A stretch of DNA of 64,000 nucleotides from an uncultured Oscillibacter sp. (GCF_947654275.1 NZ_CANTJS010000001.1:62001-126000); one strand, 5' to 3'. Shown: positions 16,950-25,850, counted from the first letter of the stretch. The notes: generated from the letters alone by a model not told the origin. Program-made: numbers and translations.

Positions 16950-18038
16950 ATGAACATTGTAGATTTGAAGCACGCTCAGGCGGGTTATGTCAACACGCCC
17001 CTGGAGTACATGCCCGCCCTGACCCGGGAGCTGGGAGGCGGCCCTCTCTACATCAAGCGGGACGACCTCACCGGCCTGGCCCTGGGGGGCAACAAGGCAC
17101 GAAAGCTGAACTACATCGTCCAGTATGCTCTGGACAATGGCTACACCGCCCTGATGACCTTCGGAGGCGTCCAGACCAACCATGGCCGCCTCACCGCCGC
17201 CGCCGCCATCCGCTTCGGGCTGAAGCCCATTCTGGTGCTGAAGGGAGCCAGGCCGGAGCGCCTGTCCGGCAATCTGCTGCTGGACCGTCTCATGGGCAGC
17301 GACATCTACTTTGTGGACAGCAGCGCCCTGGACGCCCTGCCGGAGGAGGAGCGGGAGGCTGCCAAAAGCCGCCACCTGGAGGAATGCGCCGCCCGAATCA
17401 TCGCTGAATATGAGGCCCGGGGGGACAGGGTTCTCTCCATCCCCGTAGGGGGCCAGACCGTCATCGGCTCCGCCGGCTATGTGCAGGCCATTCCGGAGAT
17501 CATGCGCCAGATGGAGGAGCAGAGCATTCAGGCCAGATATCTGGTGGTGGGCTACGGCTCCACCGGCACCTTCGCCGGCCTCTGGGCCGGGGCAAAGTAC
17601 TATCACGCCCCCTTCGAGGTCATCGGCATCCCCATTGAGCCGGACTACCGCCCCAGGGAGGAGACCGCCGCCTTCATCAACGAGCTCAGCGCCTTTTTCG
17701 ACATGGGCTTCACCTGCTCCGCCGGAGACCTCCGTCTGGAGTGCGGCCCGGCGGAAACCCCTTACGGCGGCGTGGGCTACAACGAGCCCGACCCCGTCAC
17801 CCAGCGGCACATCGAGCTGCTGGCCCGGACCGAGGCCATTTTTGCCGACCCCTGCTACACCGGCAAGGTGCTCCACGGCTTCACGGACCTGGCCCGCCGG
17901 GGGATGCTCCCGGGGGGCGCCATTCTGATGCACACCGGCGGCGCGCCGGGGCTCTGGTCTCAGGAGCACCTGGACCCCATGCAGGAGCTGTTCTGGTCCG
18001 ACGAAACGGCGGACCGGGTCCATGTGATGAAGGCATAG
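16950..18038 (+). CDS. PLP-dependent D-cysteine desulfhydrase / ACC deaminase family enzyme
   Basis: A 362-residue fold-type II PLP enzyme. Members release ammonia from D-cysteine, 1-aminocyclopropane-1-carboxylate or related D-amino acids. The PLP lysine is K49 in LGGNKARKL, and GGVQTNHGR and VGYGSTGTFAGL (phosphate loop) are conserved. The ATG at 16950 is where homology begins; the longer open frame runs through repeat sequence. It is 4 bases from the D-aminoacylase gene, so the two are probably co-translated and D-amino acids released there could be its substrates. Confidence 0.87.
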   Translation: MNIVDLKHAQAGYVNTPLEYMPALTRELGGGPLYIKRDDLTGLALGGNKARKLNYIVQYALDNGYTALMTFGGVQTNHGRLTAAAAIRFGLKPILVLKGARPERLSGNLLLDRLMGSDIYFVDSSALDALPEEEREAAKSRHLEECAARIIAEYEARGDRVLSIPVGGQTVIGSAGYVQAIPEIMRQMEEQSIQARYLVVGYGSTGTFAGLWAGAKYYHAPFEVIGIPIEPDYRPREETAAFINELSAFFDMGFTCSAGDLRLECGPAETPYGGVGYNEPDPVTQRHIELLARTEAIFADPCYTGKVLHGFTDLARRGMLPGGAILMHTGGAPGLWSQEHLDPMQELFWSDETADRVHVMKA

Positions 18039-18042
18039 GACC

Positions 18043-19635
18043 ATGGACCGGATTCTGATTCAGAGGGGCACGGTTTACACAGGCCGTCTGGAGGCCCCTT
18101 TTACAGGGGACGTCCTGATATCCGGGGACCGCATCGAGGCGGTGTCGCCCCGCATTGACCCGGAGGGGCTGGACGCTCTGGTGGTGAACGCCGCGGGGAA
18201 GGCCGTGACGCCGGGATTCATCGACCTCCACCGCCACGCGGATCTGGCGGTCTTCTCCCCGGACTTCGGCTCCGTGGAGCTGGCCCAGGGCATCACCACC
18301 GTGGGCATGGGGGTCTGCGGCTTCTCCTTCGCTCCCTATACGGAGCGTTCTAATGGGCTCTATGATTACGTTTTGTCTACTCATGGCCCCTCCTTCGACG
18401 GGGCCCGCTACCCCGTCATGGCCGACTATCTGGAGGCCCTGCGGCATATCGCCCCCGCCGTCAACACCGCCACCCTCCAGGGGCTGGGGGCCATCCGCCT
18501 GGCGGTGAAGGGTTATGACCCCTCCCCCTTTACTCCGGCGGAGCTGGAGCAGGCCCGGGACTATGTGCGCCAGGCCATTGACTGCGGTCTCCGGGGCTTT
18601 TCCACAGGGCTGGTCTATCTGCCGGAGGTCTGCACCACCACCCGGGAGCTGACGGAGCAGCTGGCCCCCTGCCGGGGACGGGGGCTGCTGTACATGCCCC
18701 ACATGCGGGACGAGGCCGCCCGTCTGGCGGAGGCTGTGGAGGAGAGCATCCAGGTGGCCCGCTCGGCGGAAATGGCCCTGGGCATCAGTCACTTCAAGGC
18801 CCTGGGCCCCGCCAGCTGGGGCGGCGTTCTGAGCCGGGCGATTGAGAGGATTGAGGCAGCCCGGGAGGAGGGCATGGACGTCACCGTGGACCTCTACCCC
18901 TATCACGGCACCGCCACCACCCTGGCCTCCATCCTGCCCGCCTCCTTTCTGACGGAGGAATTTTCCTCCATCCTGGCCCGCATCACCGAGCCGGACACGG
19001 TGGACCGGCTCCGGCACTGCTACCGGAACCCCGGGCCCAGGGATGAGCTCATCGACCTGGACTTTCGATGGACCCACGCCATGATCAGCGGCGTCCGCCG
19101 CCCGGAAAACCGGAGATACCTGGGAAAAACCATCCGGGACTGCACCCTGCTGTCAGGCTGTGAAGACGAGTATGCCTTCATCGCGGAGCTGCTGGCCTCG
19201 GAGGAAGGCAGCGTCAGCATGATCGGTCTGAACATCTCGCCGGAGGACGTCGTCCGCATTATGAAGCTCCCCTATTCCATGGTCATCTCCGATTCCCTGT
19301 ATAACCTCACCGACACGCCTCATCCCCGTATTTACGCCTCCTTCCCCCACGTGCTCCGGCACTATGTACAGGAAACCCGTGTCCTGACTATGGAGGAGGC
19401 CGTTCACAAGATGACCCTGCTTCCGGCGGAGCGGATGGGCTTCCGGGACCGGGGCGTTCTCCGTCCCGGCGGCTTTGCCGACCTGCTGGTGTTCGACCCG
19501 GCGCGGATTGGGGACAACGCCGGCTTCGGCCACGGCAAACGCCTCTCCACCGGCATGGAACGGGTCTATGTCAACGGACGGCTGGCCTGGAGGGACGAAC
19601 GCCTCCTCTGCCGGGCGGGCCGCTGTCTGAGCTGA
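18043..19635 (+). CDS. N-acyl-D-amino-acid deacylase (D-aminoacylase family)
   Basis: A 530-residue zinc amidohydrolase expected to remove acyl groups from N-acyl-D-amino acids. The HxH metal site is in GFIDLHRHAD and the family cysteine region is GVCGFS. Later metal residues are in LGISHFKALG and in the VISDSLYNL aspartate. The C-terminal RPGGFADLLVFDP closes the beta sandwich typical of composite-domain amidohydrolases. It follows the PLP enzyme with almost no gap. Confidence 0.87.
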   Translation: MDRILIQRGTVYTGRLEAPFTGDVLISGDRIEAVSPRIDPEGLDALVVNAAGKAVTPGFIDLHRHADLAVFSPDFGSVELAQGITTVGMGVCGFSFAPYTERSNGLYDYVLSTHGPSFDGARYPVMADYLEALRHIAPAVNTATLQGLGAIRLAVKGYDPSPFTPAELEQARDYVRQAIDCGLRGFSTGLVYLPEVCTTTRELTEQLAPCRGRGLLYMPHMRDEAARLAEAVEESIQVARSAEMALGISHFKALGPASWGGVLSRAIERIEAAREEGMDVTVDLYPYHGTATTLASILPASFLTEEFSSILARITEPDTVDRLRHCYRNPGPRDELIDLDFRWTHAMISGVRRPENRRYLGKTIRDCTLLSGCEDEYAFIAELLASEEGSVSMIGLNISPEDVVRIMKLPYSMVISDSLYNLTDTPHPRIYASFPHVLRHYVQETRVLTMEEAVHKMTLLPAERMGFRDRGVLRPGGFADLLVFDPARIGDNAGFGHGKRLSTGMERVYVNGRLAWRDERLLCRAGRCLS

Positions 19636-19807
19636 ATTCCCTTGAGCGCCGCCGCGCACAGGATACGCCGGGGCTCCGTCTGACTCGAAAGCCCTCTGCC
19701 GGTTCTCAAAAGCGTTGTCCGAATCAGAAAACGGGAGGAGCCCTGACGGGTCTCTTTCACCTTGTCGAAAACCGAATTGTCTTCATTCTTCGGAAAGGAT
19801 GAGAGCT

Positions 19808-19840
19808 CGAGAGAAACCCATCAGGGGTTTCTCTCGTTTT
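19808..19840 (+). terminator. Intrinsic terminator
   Basis: The stem CGAGAGAAACCC / GGTTTCTCTCG (one bulged G) is followed by TTTT. It ends the D-aminoacylase operon 170 bases after the stop codon. Confidence 0.8.
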
Positions 19841-19850
19841 CAATAAACAC

Positions 19851-19900
19851 CATTTCAGCGGAGCTGAAATGGAAGCCGGCCGCCCATAGGCGGCCGGCTT
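19851..19900 (-). terminator. Two hairpins after mtlD
   Basis: A perfect 12-bp stem AAGCCGGCCGCC / GGCGGCCGGCTT (19873-19900) is followed on the minus strand by a second hairpin (CATTTCAGC / GCTGAAATG). They lie just after the mtlD stop codon and probably end that transcript. Confidence 0.65.
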
Positions 19901-19913
19901 GCCGTCCGGCGCT

Positions 19914-21071
19914 TCAGCGCCGGGCGATGCCCAAAGCCCGGTACACGTCCAGAATCCGGGTGAACAGGGGGTCTTCGGCCTTCAGCCCGGAGTAGTGGGC
20001 CAGGGCCGCGCCGGCGCCGTCCTCCTGAATCCTCCCCATGAGCTCCGCGCTCTGGGGGTCCCCGGCGCAGTCGAACCGCAGGGCGGCGGCAGCGCCGAAG
20101 ATCAGGTGGTTTACCGGCAGACCATAGGAAGCGGTGGTGGTCAGCGGCTTGATGAGCCGGTCGCCGGGCTCCAGCTTCCGGATGGGCTCCCGGCCCACCC
20201 GCAGCACCTCGTCCTCCAGGAAGGGGTTCTGATAGCGGCCGAAAATCTTGTCCACATAGGCAAAATGGGCCTCGCGGTCAAAGCCGAATTCCCGGATCAG
20301 GCCCTCGCCGCTCTCCTTGATGGCGGCATAGACCGTGTCGCCAATGAAGGGGTCCGCGATGCTCTCCTTGATGGTCCCATAGCCCTTGAGATAGCCCAGG
20401 TAGGCGCAGATGGCATGTCCGCTGTTGAGGGTGAAGAGCTTCCGTTCCAGATAGGCCATGAGATTGTCGGCATAGGTCATGCCGGGAATCTCCATCTGCT
20501 CCCCCTTCCAGGAGGCCCGCTCCACGTCCCACTCGCAGTAACGCTCCACCGCGGCGTCCAGAATGTTCTCAAAGCTGGGCTTGGGGCAGATGCGGTCCAC
20601 GGCGCAGTCGGCAAAGCCGATATTGGCCTCCAGAAAAGCGGTCTCATCCTCATTCAGGTGCTTCAGAACCTCGTTTTTCAGACGGGTGGTGGTCCGCAGG
20701 CCGTTTTCACAGCAGACCACATTCATGGGGGCGGTATTCCCGGCGGCCTTTCTGGCCTGGATGCCGGCGGCAATGGACCCAGCGATAACCGGCAGCACAT
20801 TGGGACCTACGGCGGTGGTAATCAGGTCGCACTGCGCCACCTTTTGGGCAAACTCCGGAGAGGTGGAAATCACGCCGTCCACGTTCTCAATGGCAATCTC
20901 GCCGGGCTCCCGGTCCAGAATGTGGACCGTGTAGGCATGGTCCCGGTTCAGAGCCTCGATGATGGGCTCCACCACGTCGGCAAAGGTGACGTGCCAGCCC
21001 GCCTGAGCCAGCAGGGCCCCGATAAATCCCCGGCCGATATTGCCGGCGCCGATTTGAATTGCCTGTCTCAT
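19914..21071 (-). CDS. mtlD: Mannitol-1-phosphate 5-dehydrogenase
   Basis: This enzyme oxidises mannitol 1-phosphate to fructose 6-phosphate with NAD+. The 385-residue protein has the N-terminal Rossmann motif QIGAGNIGRGFIGALL and the family segments VVCCENGLR, FTLNSGHAICAYLGYLKGY (with the catalytic lysine region) and YADNLMAYLERK. No mannitol PTS gene is in the window. The neighbour pgi uses the same fructose 6-phosphate pool, and glmS follows on the other strand. Confidence 0.93.
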   Translation of the reverse strand: MRQAIQIGAGNIGRGFIGALLAQAGWHVTFADVVEPIIEALNRDHAYTVHILDREPGEIAIENVDGVISTSPEFAQKVAQCDLITTAVGPNVLPVIAGSIAAGIQARKAAGNTAPMNVVCCENGLRTTTRLKNEVLKHLNEDETAFLEANIGFADCAVDRICPKPSFENILDAAVERYCEWDVERASWKGEQMEIPGMTYADNLMAYLERKLFTLNSGHAICAYLGYLKGYGTIKESIADPFIGDTVYAAIKESGEGLIREFGFDREAHFAYVDKIFGRYQNPFLEDEVLRVGREPIRKLEPGDRLIKPLTTTASYGLPVNHLIFGAAAALRFDCAGDPQSAELMGRIQEDGAGAALAHYSGLKAEDPLFTRILDVYRALGIARR

Positions 21072-21229
21072 AAGCTCCTCCTTAAAGAATGGATTGCGAA
21101 TGGATTGCTTCCGCGATTGGAGAGAGGCGCGGCGAAGCCTGAAGGGGGAAAATCCCCCTCAGGGCCGCGCCTCCCCGTTTGCGAAAAGGGGCAGGGCACC
21201 CGCAGCCCCCGGCCTCCTCACGGAGGAAG

Positions 21230-21251
21230 CCGCCAGCCCCGGGGCTGGCGG
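21230..21251. repeat. Perfect 22-bp palindrome after pgi
   Basis: CCGCCAGCCCC directly followed by its reverse complement, with no loop. On the minus strand it lies 33 bases after the pgi stop. The gap 21072-21283 holds no gene. Confidence 0.6.
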
Positions 21252-21283
21252 AAGGGGGTTTCCCTCCTTCCGCAGCATTCCGG

Positions 21284-22618
21284 TTATTTCGCCAGTTTGG
21301 CCTCCAGGGCGGCCTTCTGCTCCTCATAGCCGGGCTTGCCCAGCAGAGCGAACATATTTTTCTTATAGGCCTCCACGCCGGGCTGATCGAAGGGATTCAC
21401 TCCCAGCAGGTAGCCGGACAGGCCGCAGGAATACTCGAAGAAATAAATCAGCTCGCCCAGGGCCCCGGCGGTCTTGCCTCCGGTCTCCACGATGACGTTG
21501 GGCACACCGCCCTCGGTGTGGGCCAGCAGGGTGCCCTCCATGGCCTTGTCCCGGATATAGTCCATGGACTTTCCCGCCAGGAAGTTCAGACCGTCGCCGT
21601 TGACCTCGTCGGAGGGGACGCAGAGCTGATGGGCGGAAGCGCCCAGGCGCACCACGGTCTCGAAGATGTTCCGGGTGCCGGCCTGCATATACTGGCCCAT
21701 GGAGTGCAGGTCGGCGGTGAATTCCACGCTGGCGGGGAAAATGCCCTTGCCGTCCTTGCCCTCGCTCTCACCGAAGAGCTGCTTCCACCACTCCAGCATG
21801 AAGCGGAAGGCGGGATCATAGCAGGCCAGCACCTCAATGGGTTTGCCCGCCTCGTAGAGGGAGTAGCGGAGAGCAGCATATTTCCAGGCGGGACTCTCAT
21901 AGGAGGCCGTGCGGCAGGTCTCCATCATCCGGGCGGCGCCGGCCATCAGCTCCTCGATGGAGATGCCGGCCACGGCAATGGGCAGCAGACCCACGGCGGT
22001 GAGGACGGAATAGCGGCCTCCCACGCCGTCGGGCACCACGAAGCTCTCCCAGCCCTCGGCGTCGGCCAGGGATTTCAGCGCGCCCCGGGCCTTGTCGGTG
22101 GTGGCATAGATGCGGCCCTTGGCGGCCTCTTTGCCGTATTTCTTTTCCAGAGCCTCCCGGAAGAAGCGGAAGGCCACGGCGGGCTCGGTGGTGGTGCCGG
22201 ACTTGGAGATGACATTGACAGAGAAATCATCATCCCCAATCATGTCGAACACCTCCTGCATGGCGTCGGAGGACAGGCCGTTGCCCATGAAGTAGATGTT
22301 GGGGGTATCCTTTTTCTTCAGGTTATAGTTGGGAGAGCCCAGATACTCAATCACGCCCCGGGCGCCCAGATAGGACCCGCCGATTCCGATGACCACCAGC
22401 GCCCTGGAGTCGGCCTGAATCTTGGCTGCGGCGGCCTGGATGCGGGCAAACTCCTCTTTGTCGTAGTTCTCAGGGAGCCGGACCCAGTCGGTGAACTCAT
22501 GGCCAAGGCCGGTGCCCTTCTGGAGCTTCTCCTGAGCCTCGGCCAGTCTGGAGGACAGGGCCTCTTCATAGGACGCGGGCAGGAAGGCGTCCATCTGGAA
22601 GGATTTAACGTTTACCAT
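21284..22618 (-). CDS. pgi: Glucose-6-phosphate isomerase
   Basis: This enzyme interconverts glucose 6-phosphate and fructose 6-phosphate in glycolysis. The 444-residue length matches the short bacterial form in Firmicutes. Visible are [30 protein letters not shown] (phosphate-binding Ser/Thr loop), a catalytic Glu/His region around [11 protein letters not shown], and the late lysine in [21 protein letters not shown]. It has its own promoter upstream. Confidence 0.95.
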   Translation of the reverse strand: MVNVKSFQMDAFLPASYEEALSSRLAEAQEKLQKGTGLGHEFTDWVRLPENYDKEEFARIQAAAAKIQADSRALVVIGIGGSYLGARGVIEYLGSPNYNLKKKDTPNIYFMGNGLSSDAMQEVFDMIGDDDFSVNVISKSGTTTEPAVAFRFFREALEKKYGKEAAKGRIYATTDKARGALKSLADAEGWESFVVPDGVGGRYSVLTAVGLLPIAVAGISIEELMAGAARMMETCRTASYESPAWKYAALRYSLYEAGKPIEVLACYDPAFRFMLEWWKQLFGESEGKDGKGIFPASVEFTADLHSMGQYMQAGTRNIFETVVRLGASAHQLCVPSDEVNGDGLNFLAGKSMDYIRDKAMEGTLLAHTEGGVPNVIVETGGKTAGALGELIYFFEYSCGLSGYLLGVNPFDQPGVEAYKKNMFALLGKPGYEEQKAALEAKLAK

Positions 22619-22684
22619 ATCACATGTTCCTTTCCACTCTATACTGCGGTCTTTGTGGTTCTCACCAAAAACCGATTCTAAACA

Positions 22685-22713
22685 AGTATATCATCTTGTC
22701 AGGTTGACGGCAA
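22685..22713 (-). promoter_or_regulatory. Promoter of pgi
   Basis: Minus-strand TTGCCG (22713-22708), 17-base spacer, TATACT (22690-22685); the leader to the ATG is about 60 bases. Confidence 0.65.
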
Positions 22714-22815
22714 GGCATCCCGGGGGAAAACTTTTCAAAAAATCAAAGTTTTTTTGAATTTTTTTGCCGGCTAGTTCCTGCGAAGGCCCCTCACTGTCCC
22801 CCGGCATTGGGGGCG

Positions 22816-23123
22816 GTTCCTCCCGCAACTCCGGGAGCGGTGTGATTCCGAGGGATGGCCCGGTCAGGGGACCGGGCCCCACACCTCTTCTTTAGTCACC
22901 GCAGTTGAAAAGAAGCATTTGCTTCTTTTCAACAAGTGCGGCGATGATTCGCCGCACAGGCCGCAAAACGGCCTTGCGGTGGACTTCATAGTCAGCACAT
23001 CGGGTTTTTACCTTACCCGTCAGCGGCTCCGCCGCTGTTTGAAAATCGGTATCTGCCGATTTTCAACTGTGCTGACTATATCGGCAGAACACCCTGTGGG
23101 GCCTGGTCCCCTGACCAGGCCAT
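22816..23123. repeat. Composite repeat with 28-bp inverted ends (modules A and B)
   Basis: The left arm 22855-22882 (ATGGCCCGGTCAGGGGACC...) is inverted at 23096-23123. Between them lie three strong hairpins (GTTGAAAAGAAGC with 13 paired bases; GTGCGGCGA/TCGCCGCAC; AGGCCG/CGGCCT) and module B at 22988-23079 with ends ATAGTCAGCACA / TGTGCTGACTAT. The 40 bases before the left arm match 10804-10845 in reverse. No coding region was found in 22714-23196. Confidence 0.85.
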
Positions 23124-23196
23124 TTCCCCGCCAGAGCCCCTCCCCTGCATGGCATTCCCGCTATAAAACGCGGGAACGGACACCCCCTGCATGGCG

Positions 23197-23225
23197 TTGA
23201 CTTTTTTCTCTGTCCTCAGTATAAT
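23197..23225 (+). promoter_or_regulatory. Promoter of glmS
   Basis: TTGACT (23197-23202), 17-base spacer, TATAAT (23220-23225). The predicted start near 23232 is 60-70 bases before the ribozyme cleavage site. Confidence 0.85.
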
Positions 23226-23291
23226 AAACCATCAGCTTTTCATAGGCTGTAAAGCGCAGAGAGAAAGGAGGTTCATGGAACTCAGGATTCC

Positions 23292-23555
23292 ATGCAGAAG
23301 CGCCAGATCTCGGCGTCACGATTCCGGTCCGTTCCGGTCCCTTCCCTAAAGGGCGGGGCCCGGAAAAGCAGGATACGGAGCCTGCGCCGACGAAGACGAG
23401 GAGAAGGGAGCGTCAGGGCTGTCAAGCCCTGCAATCGAAGCATTCGGCGGATGCCCTTCCGCGCCGGCGGGCGCGATACGCGGCCTTAAATATGCGGGCG
23501 ACCGCAAAACAGAGGGGCCGCGGCCGCCAGAAGAAGACAGATCACTGCGCGTTTG
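23292..23555 (+). ncRNA. glmS ribozyme/riboswitch
   Basis: The leader of glmS carries the self-cleaving glucosamine-6-phosphate ribozyme. The cleavage-site segment AGAAGCGCCAGA is at 23296-23307, with the scissile bond between A23299 and G23300. The core GACGAGGAGAAGGGAG and the segment CAATCGAAGCATTCGGCGGA, which leads into TGCCCTTCCG, match the known B. subtilis core arrangement. About 80 extra bases are inserted in the first helix between GCGCCAGATCTCGGCG and CGCCGACGAAGACGAGG. By the known mechanism, glucosamine 6-phosphate triggers cleavage and lowers glmS expression. The 3' boundary is approximate. Confidence 0.92.
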
Positions 23556-23596
23556 TCCTCTTGATCGAATATCGAATTAGGAGGAACTCATTTCAT

Positions 23597-25435
23597 ATGT
23601 GCGGAATCATCGGATTCGTGGGCCGGGAACAGGCGGCCCCTATCCTGCTGGAGGGCCTGCGGCAGATGGAATACCGGGGCTATGACTCTGCCGGTGTGGC
23701 GGTGCGGTCCCGGGAAAAGGGCCTGCAGGTCCGCAAGTCCAAGGGCCGGCTCCAGGTCCTGGCGGACCTGACCCGCGGCGGCGCAGAGCTGGAGGGCTGT
23801 CTGGGCATTGGACACACCCGCTGGGCCACCCACGGCGAGCCCAACGACGTCAACGCCCACCCCCATGTCAGCTCCGACGGGCGGATTGCCCTGGTCCACA
23901 ACGGCATCATCGAAAACTATCTGGAAATCAAGGAGCAGCTTCTGAACCACGGCGTTGTCTTTACCTCCGACACGGATACGGAGGTGGTGGCCCAGCTGCT
24001 GGAATTCCATTACAAGGAGTGCGGCAGCATGCTGGAGGCCGTGGGCCGGGTGCTGCGGCGCATCGAGGGCAGCTATGCCTTCGGCATCATCTGCGCCGAC
24101 TATCCCAACGCCCTCATCGCCGCCCGGAAGGACAGTCCCCTGATCCTGGGCTTCGGTGAAAACGGAAACTTCATCGCCTCGGACGTGACGGCCATCCTCC
24201 GCCACACCCGGGACGTGGTCTACATGAGCGACGGGGAAATCGCCGTCCTGACGGCGGACAGCGCGGATGTGTTCAACCACGAGATGGACCCCGTGGTGAA
24301 GGAGCACAGTCATGTGGACTGGGACGCGGCGGCGGCGGAAAAGGGCGGCTATCCTCACTTCATGTTCAAGGAGATTCTGGAACAGCCCGACGCCATACAG
24401 AAGACCATCGCCCCCCGCATCCGGGAGGGCCGGGTGGTGCCGGACGGCTTCTGCCTCACGGCGGAAGAAGCAAAAAATATCTCTCACATCTACATGATTG
24501 CCTGCGGCTCCGCCTATCATGCGGGCATCGTGGGCAAATACGTCTGGGAACGTCTGCTGCGCCGCCCGGTGGAGGTGGCTCTGGCCTCTGAATTCCGGTA
24601 CAGTCAGCCTCTGGTGGACAGCCGCACCCTGGTCATCGCCATCAGCCAGTCCGGCGAGACTCTGGACACCATGGCCGCCCTGAGAGAGGCCAAGCGGCTG
24701 GGGGGCCGGACTCTGGCGGTGTGCAACGTGGTGGGCAGCTCCATCGCCCGGGAGGCGGACCATGTGCTCTACACCTGGGCCGGGCCGGAAATCGCCGTGG
24801 CCACCAGCAAGGGTTATTCCACTCAGCTGGCGGCCCTGGACCTGATTGGCCTGTATCTGGCGGACCTGCTGGGCACCATCTCCCCCGCCGAATACGGGGA
24901 CATTCTGACGGAGCTCCAGCGCCTGCCGGACAAAATGCGGCAGTATCTCACGGACTACGCCGGCACCCAGTATTTTGCCTCACGCTATTTCAATCATGAC
25001 TCCATTTTCTTCATCGGCCGGAACCTGGACTACGCCATGGGGCTGGAGGGCTCCCTCAAGCTCAAGGAAATCAGCTACATCCATTCGGAGGCCTACGCCT
25101 CCGGCGAGCTCAAGCACGGAACCATCTCCCTGATTGAGCCCGGCACGCTGGTGGTGGCCCTGGGCACCCACGCCGCCCTCTTTGACAAGGCCATGAGCAA
25201 TGTGGTGGAGGTCAAGGCCCGTGGGGCCGAGGTGCTGGCGGTGACCACCGAGCCCCATCGGGAGCGGATGGCCAAAACCGCCGATGCGGTTCTCTCTGTG
25301 CCGGAGACTCATCCCCTGCTTCAGCCGTCCCTGGGCATCGTGCCCCTCCAGCTGTTCGCCTATTACGTGGCCCTGCAAAGAGGCTGTGACATCGACAAGC
25401 CCAGGAACCTGGCAAAGTCGGTGACGGTGGAATAA
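23597..25435 (+). CDS. glmS: Glutamine-fructose-6-phosphate aminotransferase
   Basis: GlmS makes glucosamine 6-phosphate from fructose 6-phosphate and glutamine, the first step to cell-wall amino sugars. The 612-residue protein begins MCGIIGFVG, with Cys2 as the glutaminase nucleophile after Met removal. HTRWATHG and HNGIIENY follow. Two SIS domains come next (IACGSAYHAG, ISQSGETLDT, YIHSEAYASGELKHG), and the C-terminus is KSVTVE. The ATG at 23597 has AGGAGG 12 bases upstream; upstream in-frame sequence is ribozyme. Confidence 0.97.
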   Translation: MCGIIGFVGREQAAPILLEGLRQMEYRGYDSAGVAVRSREKGLQVRKSKGRLQVLADLTRGGAELEGCLGIGHTRWATHGEPNDVNAHPHVSSDGRIALVHNGIIENYLEIKEQLLNHGVVFTSDTDTEVVAQLLEFHYKECGSMLEAVGRVLRRIEGSYAFGIICADYPNALIAARKDSPLILGFGENGNFIASDVTAILRHTRDVVYMSDGEIAVLTADSADVFNHEMDPVVKEHSHVDWDAAAAEKGGYPHFMFKEILEQPDAIQKTIAPRIREGRVVPDGFCLTAEEAKNISHIYMIACGSAYHAGIVGKYVWERLLRRPVEVALASEFRYSQPLVDSRTLVIAISQSGETLDTMAALREAKRLGGRTLAVCNVVGSSIAREADHVLYTWAGPEIAVATSKGYSTQLAALDLIGLYLADLLGTISPAEYGDILTELQRLPDKMRQYLTDYAGTQYFASRYFNHDSIFFIGRNLDYAMGLEGSLKLKEISYIHSEAYASGELKHGTISLIEPGTLVVALGTHAALFDKAMSNVVEVKARGAEVLAVTTEPHRERMAKTADAVLSVPETHPLLQPSLGIVPLQLFAYYVALQRGCDIDKPRNLAKSVTVE

Positions 25436-25446
25436 TTTTGCTGACA

Positions 25447-25484
25447 AAACCGCCGCTGTCCACACGGGACAGCGGCGGTTTTTC
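25447..25484 (+). terminator. glmS terminator
   Basis: The stem AAACCGCCGCTGTC / GACAGCGGCGGTTT followed by TTTCTT, 12 bases after the stop. Confidence 0.92.
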
Positions 25485-25579
25485 TTGCGGCGCCTGTCGA
25501 AAGCTGTTATACTGTAGGGCGCGGCCTCTGTGCCGCGCCGGTTTCTTTGACGGCAAAAAAGGAAGCGGCGCGGAAGCCC

Positions 25580-25607
25580 TTGACAAAGCGGCTCAAATCG
25601 GTATAAT
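25580..25607 (+). promoter_or_regulatory. Promoter of putative antisense RNA, unit 1
   Basis: TTGACA (25580-25585), 16-base spacer, TATAAT (25602-25607): both hexamers perfect. It points towards the 3' end of the small peptide gene on the other strand. Confidence 0.85.
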
Positions 25608-25613
25608 GAAAAC

Positions 25614-25702
25614 AGAAGGGCGCTGCTGTACGGCGGTCGTCCCATGCCAGCTAAACTAAGCTAGCCGTTCGGGAGCCATCCGGACGGCTAGCACGCTTTT
25701 GT
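25614..25702 (+). ncRNA. Putative antisense antitoxin RNA, unit 1
   Basis: The predicted transcript starts near 25614 and runs through the inverted repeat 25660-25692 to the TTTT near 25700. It would be complementary to the 3' untranslated region and last codons of the 28-residue peptide mRNA. The 5' end AACAGAAGGGCGCTG is identical in unit 2. Both ends are inferred from promoter and hairpin positions only. Confidence 0.5.
25660..25692. terminator. Inverted repeat containing the peptide stop codon, unit 1
   Basis: GCTAGCCGT pairs with ACGGCTAGC around a CGGGAGCCATCCGG-type loop. The TAG stop of the small peptide lies in the right arm. In unit 2 the same hairpin is GTTGACCGT / ACGGTCAAC, so both arms changed together. 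It probably ends one or both convergent transcripts. Confidence 0.7.
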
Positions 25703-25774
25703 GGTAAGTATCAGCGCCGCTCCGATGAAAAACACCAGAAACCGCACTACGGTGATGAACCGCTTCTTCCACAT
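25688..25774 (-). CDS. 28-residue hydrophobic peptide, putative type I toxin, unit 1
   Basis: The ATG at 25774 follows GGGGAGGTGGTGCGG, a strong ribosome site. The peptide begins MWKKR, continues with a hydrophobic stretch (RFLVFFIGAALIL) long enough to cross a membrane, and ends LTTKAC before TAG. The positive N-terminus and single membrane segment are as in known type I toxins, but the sequence matches no family I recognise. It has its own promoter (25875-25880/25851-25856) and faces the antisense promoter at 25580. A paralogue of the same length lies at 26043-26129, sharing about 17 of 28 residues, with several codons changed synonymously. Toxicity is inferred. Confidence 0.7.
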   Translation of the reverse strand: MWKKRFITVVRFLVFFIGAALILTTKAC

Positions 25775-25850
25775 CCGCACCACCTCCCCCCGATTGGTAT
25801 TTGCCTGGGAGAAAATGGGCCAACCGCCACTATACAGCAACGCTGATTTG

